A stretch of 64,000 nt of DNA from Bradyrhizobium sp. AZCC 1610 (GTDB lineage: Bacteria; Pseudomonadota; Alphaproteobacteria; Rhizobiales; Xanthobacteraceae), in contig NZ_JAZHRR010000001.1 of NCBI RefSeq assembly GCF_036924515.1, positions 777,001 through 841,000 of the forward strand, written 5' to 3'. The translations under genes were made by a program, and so were the position numbers. Each line of letters begins with the position of its first letter. Position 1 is the stretch's first letter. Positions 60,494 to 64,000 of the stretch are shown in pieces. The notes under the pieces were generated by a model. The model was not told the origin of the DNA and made no database searches. It saw nothing but the letters and a program-made list of their open reading frames with translations.

Positions 60494-61444
60494 ATGGCTG
60501 GGGGCGACAAGATACCGAAGCGACTTTACAAATACCGAGCGTTCAGCAACCTCACGCTCGACGTTCTGGTTGCCGACAACCTCTTCTTCGCTGATCCGAG
60601 CACCTTTAACGATCCCCTCGACACACGTCCTTCCCTGGAGACAGATCTCGGCGCGCAGGATCTCGAGCGTGTTTTCATCAAATTCGTTGAGCGACGTGTT
60701 ACTGCCGAGATGGCCGCGGCGGCGAAGAAAATCAAATACCGAGGGCCGAAGACGGTCGAGCACATCTCTCGGCAAGCTCGCCGGCGCGCCGAAGAGCTGA
60801 TCGCAAATATTCGGTACAACGCCACGAATCCAGAATACGAGGTCGCGGATCCTCTCCAGGTTCTCCTCGGTCAATACGTCGAGGAGGAACTGCTCCGTCA
60901 ATACGATAAGGGAATCGTCTCGTTCGCCGAACGGACGAATTGCCCTCTGATGTGGAGCCACTATGGCGACCAACACAAAGGCGTGTGCATAGGCTACTCG
61001 GTCCCGGACGATGCCGCCGAAAACCTCTACAAGGTCGGATACGGCGGCTGCAGGTTCGTGGAAGCGAGCAAAGTCGCCGCCATGCTCGATGGCGACGATA
61101 TAGCCCGTCAGACTGTCGATACCGCGGTCCTGCTTAGAAAGGCAGCGAGCTGGCGCTATGAACGGGAATGGCGGCTAATCGGCCAGCGGGGCTTGCAGAA
61201 TTCCCCGCTTGAGCTGGAGGAGGTCATCTTCGGCATCCGGTGTGAGTCCGCCGTCAAGTACGCTGTGGTGAAGGCTCTGGAGGATCGGCGCCGACCTGTC
61301 CGCTTCTACGAGATGCGGGAGCTACGTGGCACGTTTCGACTCAAGAAGTGCGCGCTGGACACGGATGAACTATGCGCGTTCTTTCCACGGCGGTTCCGTT
61401 CGATTTACGAGGCGTTCGAGACCGTGAGCGAGGTCGAGGCTTGA
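60494..61444 (+). CDS. DUF2971-domain protein
   Basis: 316 residues from the ATG at 60494 (a TTG four codons earlier is possible). The family marks are clear: KRLYKYRAFSNLTLDVLVAD, NLFFADPSTFNDPLDTRPSL, NCPLMWSHYGDQHKGVCIGY, and WRYEREWRLIGQRG with later EVIFGIRCESAVK. DUF2971 proteins are scattered, mobile-island genes with no proven activity; some are found in predicted defence regions. The conserved W-S-H-Y-G-D-x-H-x-G-x-C-x-G-Y suggests an enzyme-like pocket. It is soluble with no signal peptide. A truncated NYN gene precedes it. Confidence 0.85.
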   Translation: MAGGDKIPKRLYKYRAFSNLTLDVLVADNLFFADPSTFNDPLDTRPSLETDLGAQDLERVFIKFVERRVTAEMAAAAKKIKYRGPKTVEHISRQARRRAEELIANIRYNATNPEYEVADPLQVLLGQYVEEELLRQYDKGIVSFAERTNCPLMWSHYGDQHKGVCIGYSVPDDAAENLYKVGYGGCRFVEASKVAAMLDGDDIARQTVDTAVLLRKAASWRYEREWRLIGQRGLQNSPLELEEVIFGIRCESAVKYAVVKALEDRRRPVRFYEMRELRGTFRLKKCALDTDELCAFFPRRFRSIYEAFETVSEVEA

Positions 61445-61593
61445 CATGCGATCTCGATCGTCAATGGCGGGGCAGTATCCATTTTCGCACCGGTATCGCA
61501 CCCGTCGCGGTGATAGCCAGACAGGCAGACGGTAATACCTGCGAGGCAAATCATTAAATCAAAGTACACGGGTAGAGTTCAACGAAGAGTCAA

Positions 61594-63036
61594 TCATCGG
61601 CTGGGGAATTGCAAGTATGTTTTCGAGAGGGTCTGAATGGCGCGTGTGGGATCTGCACATCCTGTTTCACGTTTCCTTTCGGTGTCGTCAGTGGGCTGGA
61701 GCGGCATTTTCTTGCTGCTCCACGCCGTCATCAGTGTTTCGAGACGACGCCAGGTAACCGACATCGAAGGAACGATGCCGTCATCCTTGGTCACGCTTAC
61801 CCACTGACCAACGGTGCAGGGTGTCGATTGTTGGTGCCGGGCGGCGTCTTCCGGTTGGACCGTGCTGTCGGCCTGGCTGTCAGGCGCAATGATCGCGTAC
61901 AATTCCCGCCGTTCGGTCTGCGGGAATGGGACAGCGAAGCGGTCGTCGATCTTGTCGCTCGTCTTGGGCAACACAGCGGTCACGATGCCCGACCGGAAAG
62001 AAGCGCCGTCAACGCGGACTCTTGTGCCGACCTTCATGCTCTGGCCCTGTCGATACGAAAAAATCGCTACAACGAAACGCTTGTCGCAATCGACAAGCGA
62101 CGCCAGTGTGTCTCCTGCATTGACATGCCGGCCAGGCCCGGCCCCGACGTTCAGGATGTTGCCCGCACTGGTAACTCGGACATTGGCTCCAGCCAACGAA
62201 TCCAGTCTCGTTTGCTCGATGTCTATGAGCCGCTGGTGATCTTCCAACACCGCGGCAAGCTCTTTTTCCTCGATTTCCATTCTTTTTTCATCAAGGTCGA
62301 TGTCCCGCCGCTTCTGAACCAGGGTGCCGATGGCGACGAGATCGTCTCCCACATAGATACCTTTTCCCAGCGCATCGAGCTGTGCGATCTTCTGGTTGAG
62401 CTTCGCGTTTTCGGCATCCGCATTATGCAACGCGGCCGAATACTGGTGAGTGGTCGGCTTGAGCATATACGTGCTCGCAGCGTTGCGTGCGACCATGTCG
62501 GATTGCCGCTCAACCAACGCCTTCTTTTCCGCGCTAAAGGAGTCGGATTCGGCCACCCGCGCGCGCGCTTCGGCGATCTGCTATTGAAATTGTGCCTTGA
62601 GCTGTTCGATCTGGCCCGCGATCTCGGCATCGAGCGATGTCAGATAGGCGCGGTCCGAGTTCTTTTTTGCTACCGTGGATGCCAGTTTTTCCCGGGCCTC
62701 CGCGGCCTTTTCCTGAAGTGAAATCAGAGTTCCGCGATCCAGCCGGACGTTCGAAATCCGCGCTAGTGCCTCACCGGCTGCCACGGCGTGACCCGGACTC
62801 ATCGCCAGCGAGTCGATTTCGCCGTCGATGGGCGCGGTCAGCAGTGTAACGGGAGCATTGACCACCGCCCTGTCGGATTGGTCGGCGATGATCGGTGGCA
62901 CAACAGCATTTATCAACAAGAGCGAAAGCACACTGGCCACCGCAAGGGAGGAAACCCGAAGGATTACAGGGTGGCGGCGGGCTCGGGAAACAGGCTGGCT
63001 TTTTGTTGCTGCATTGCTGTCGGCGGTCTCAGACAT
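61594..63036 (-). pseudogene. HlyD-type membrane-fusion protein broken by an amber codon
   Basis: Read from the ATG at 63036, the frame stays open for 151 codons, meets TAG at 62583-62581, and then continues in the same frame for more than 300 codons to 61594. The first piece has a membrane helix (VASVLSLLLINAVVPPIIAD), then VTLLTAPIDGEIDSLAMSPG HAVAAGEALARI (biotinyl-lipoyl half-motif) and a coiled coil. The second piece continues the coiled coil (DSFSAEKKALVERQSDMVAR) and has AGNILNVGAGPGRHVNAGDT with the second half-motif and TRVRVDGASFRSGIVTAVLP. One change of CAG (Gln) to TAG explains it. The intact form, about 480 residues, would be an inner-membrane adaptor for export. Suppression or a sequencing error are alternatives. 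Confidence 0.85.
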
Positions 63037-63336
63037 TGCTGGCTCCCTGGGTGGGTTATGTCTCCAGAGAGCGCCGCCTCCAAAAAAGTTACTGTTGTTG
63101 GCGACAATTTTGGAAAATTGTCCCGGCTTTGCAAGTAACAAGGACGTAGCATTTCCGTTCCTTCGCCTGCGAAGTTCGAATTTCCTAGATCGAGTGCGGC
63201 GCACGCGCAACAGGAACCAGTGAATGATAATGCTCACTTGAACGGATCAAATAGTCACGAAGCCGTGTGCGCTTTATCGGAACCAAAACCGTTCATCGTC
63301 CCTTATCGCGAGCCTTTCCAGCGTCGGGAGACGAAC

Positions 63337-63576
63337 ATGAAGATAGCTAAGACGATTTTTACGGGTGCAGCGCTTATGCTCATTGCGTGTTCGGGCGCCA
63401 CGCCTGCCCATGCCCTGACCCAGCAGGAGCTGGTAACCAAGCTGGAATCCGCGGGTTATTCACAAATCCGAGAAATCAAATCCACCGCCGAAGGTACGGC
63501 CGTCAAGGCGATGAAAAACGGCAAGGAAGTGTCGCTCGTGGTAGACAGCAACGGCAAAATCCAAGAGCGGCACTAG
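63337..63576 (+). CDS. Small exported PepSY-like protein
   Basis: 79 residues from the ATG at 63337, with GGGAGA upstream. The signal peptide is MKIAKTIFTGAALMLIACSG, with cleavage near AHAL; a lipobox-like LIAC at 15-18 is a second possibility. The mature part LTQQELVTKLESAGYSQIRE, IKSTAEGTAVKAMKNGKEVS and LVVDSNGKIQERH has the alpha-then-three-strand layout of PepSY domains, which often inhibit or bind proteases in the periplasm. It stands alone in the accessory region. Confidence 0.75.
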   Translation: MKIAKTIFTGAALMLIACSGATPAHALTQQELVTKLESAGYSQIREIKSTAEGTAVKAMKNGKEVSLVVDSNGKIQERH

Positions 63577-63623
63577 AGAGATTTGGTTATTCGTCACGCC
63601 ACCTTAACCTTCAGCATAATGCC

Positions 63624-63914
63624 TACTGCCAAGGCTGCCCGATTATTGCGCTTGGCGGGATCGCCCTAGCCGGTGGGGTTATCGCAATTGGCCAAGCAAC
63701 CGTGCCATGCGAGGCGTATCTCGCCCTTATTAATGGGGATCGGCTGGGCCTTTCTACCACCGCAGTCGCGACGACTCTTGCGCCATGGTTCGATAAACAT
63801 CAGGGACGCGCTACGTCGATCGCTTCGCTTGGTGCGAGCGCCGGCGGAATTATCGGTGCCCCCGCGTTCCTATTCGGAATTGCACGGTTTGGGTTGAGGG
63901 TGACGACCTCCTGA
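63624..63914 (+). pseudogene. MFS transporter internal fragment with frame changes
   Basis: Phrases of the major facilitator superfamily are present: IALGGIALAGGVIAIGQATV, then LLMGIGWAF in a second frame near 63733-63753, then STTAVATTLAPWFDKHQGRA and TSIASLGASAGGIIGAPAFL back in the first frame. This needs two compensating single-base shifts. The beginning and the rest of the 12-helix protein are missing, and a TGA ends it at 63912-63914. It is a decayed internal piece of a transporter gene. The final 86 bases of the window hold nothing recognisable. Confidence 0.7.
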
Positions 63915-64000
63915 TCGCGGCTAGTTCACTTTGGCGCGAATGGCCGCATGCGGAATAGTATGAGAGCGCGAAATAACAGCAATCTAGCGGCCAGCTACGT

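Overview
The window looks like the chromosome of an alphaproteobacterium of the Bradyrhizobium/Rhodopseudomonas group (Bradyrhizobiaceae). The grounds are high GC, a flagellar operon in the order known from Caulobacter (fliF-fliG-fliH-fliN-flbD) beside a SciP-type gene, a rhizobial heme-uptake locus (hmuP-hmuTUV / hmuR, exbB-exbD-tonB), a serC RNA leader of the kind described in Rhizobiales, and several families of palindromic intergenic repeats. The species assignment is inference; no rRNA gene is present.

Layout. 1-3.1 kb: end of one outer-membrane beta-barrel gene, a second complete one, a GST and GNAT pair, and a small conserved-looking ORF. 3.1-6.1 kb: promoter, serC RNA leader, serC and serA, which carry out the first two steps of serine synthesis. 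6.2-9.3 kb: a DUF4139 (MuiA-like) exported protein facing a phytase-like exported protein across a hairpin. 9.5-18.4 kb: heme acquisition. hmuP-T-U-V run leftward. hmuR, a heme-degrading monooxygenase, hutX, exbB, exbD and tonB run rightward. A palindrome (12706-12730) lies between the two arms. 18.4-22.9 kb: a leftward 2-hydroxyacid dehydrogenase, sugar-type ABC solute-binding protein and two permeases, with no ATPase. 23.1-33.3 kb: a chemoreceptor, two orphan Bug/TctC binding proteins, two paralogous EamA exporters, a DUF1330 protein, a quinone-oxidoreductase-like enzyme, a fumarylacetoacetate-hydrolase remnant, an FMN-dependent 2-hydroxyacid oxidase and an orphan MCE protein. 33.7-48.3 kb: housekeeping and small genes (ybaK, purA, a proline-rich membrane protein, DUF2336, DUF4112, DUF3309, msrA/msrB, a TPR-caspase protein, a small helicase, a flavin monooxygenase-like protein).

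48.4-56.6 kb: flagellar cluster on the minus strand (fliK-flgD; sciP; fliF-fliG-fliH-fliN-flbD). FlbD is a sigma-54 activator, and a near-consensus sigma-54 promoter sits directly before fliK, so regulator and target appear to be in the same window. SciP is a CtrA co-inhibitor in Caulobacter, and CtrA-like TTAA motifs lie upstream of fliF and sciP. 56.9-59.5 kb: mnmA, a PmtA-like methyltransferase, a small exported protein and tRNA-Met(CAT).

59.5-64 kb: an accessory-looking tail after the tRNA, less dense in genes. It has a piece resembling the 3' end of another tRNA, a truncated NYN-domain gene, a DUF2971 gene, a membrane-fusion protein gene broken by one amber codon, a PepSY-like small protein, and an MFS transporter fragment with two frame changes. 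This looks like a decaying island. I did not find a convincing new multi-gene system. The most interesting signals are regulatory (serC leader, fliK sigma-54 promoter and restart, heme palindrome) and the decayed island.
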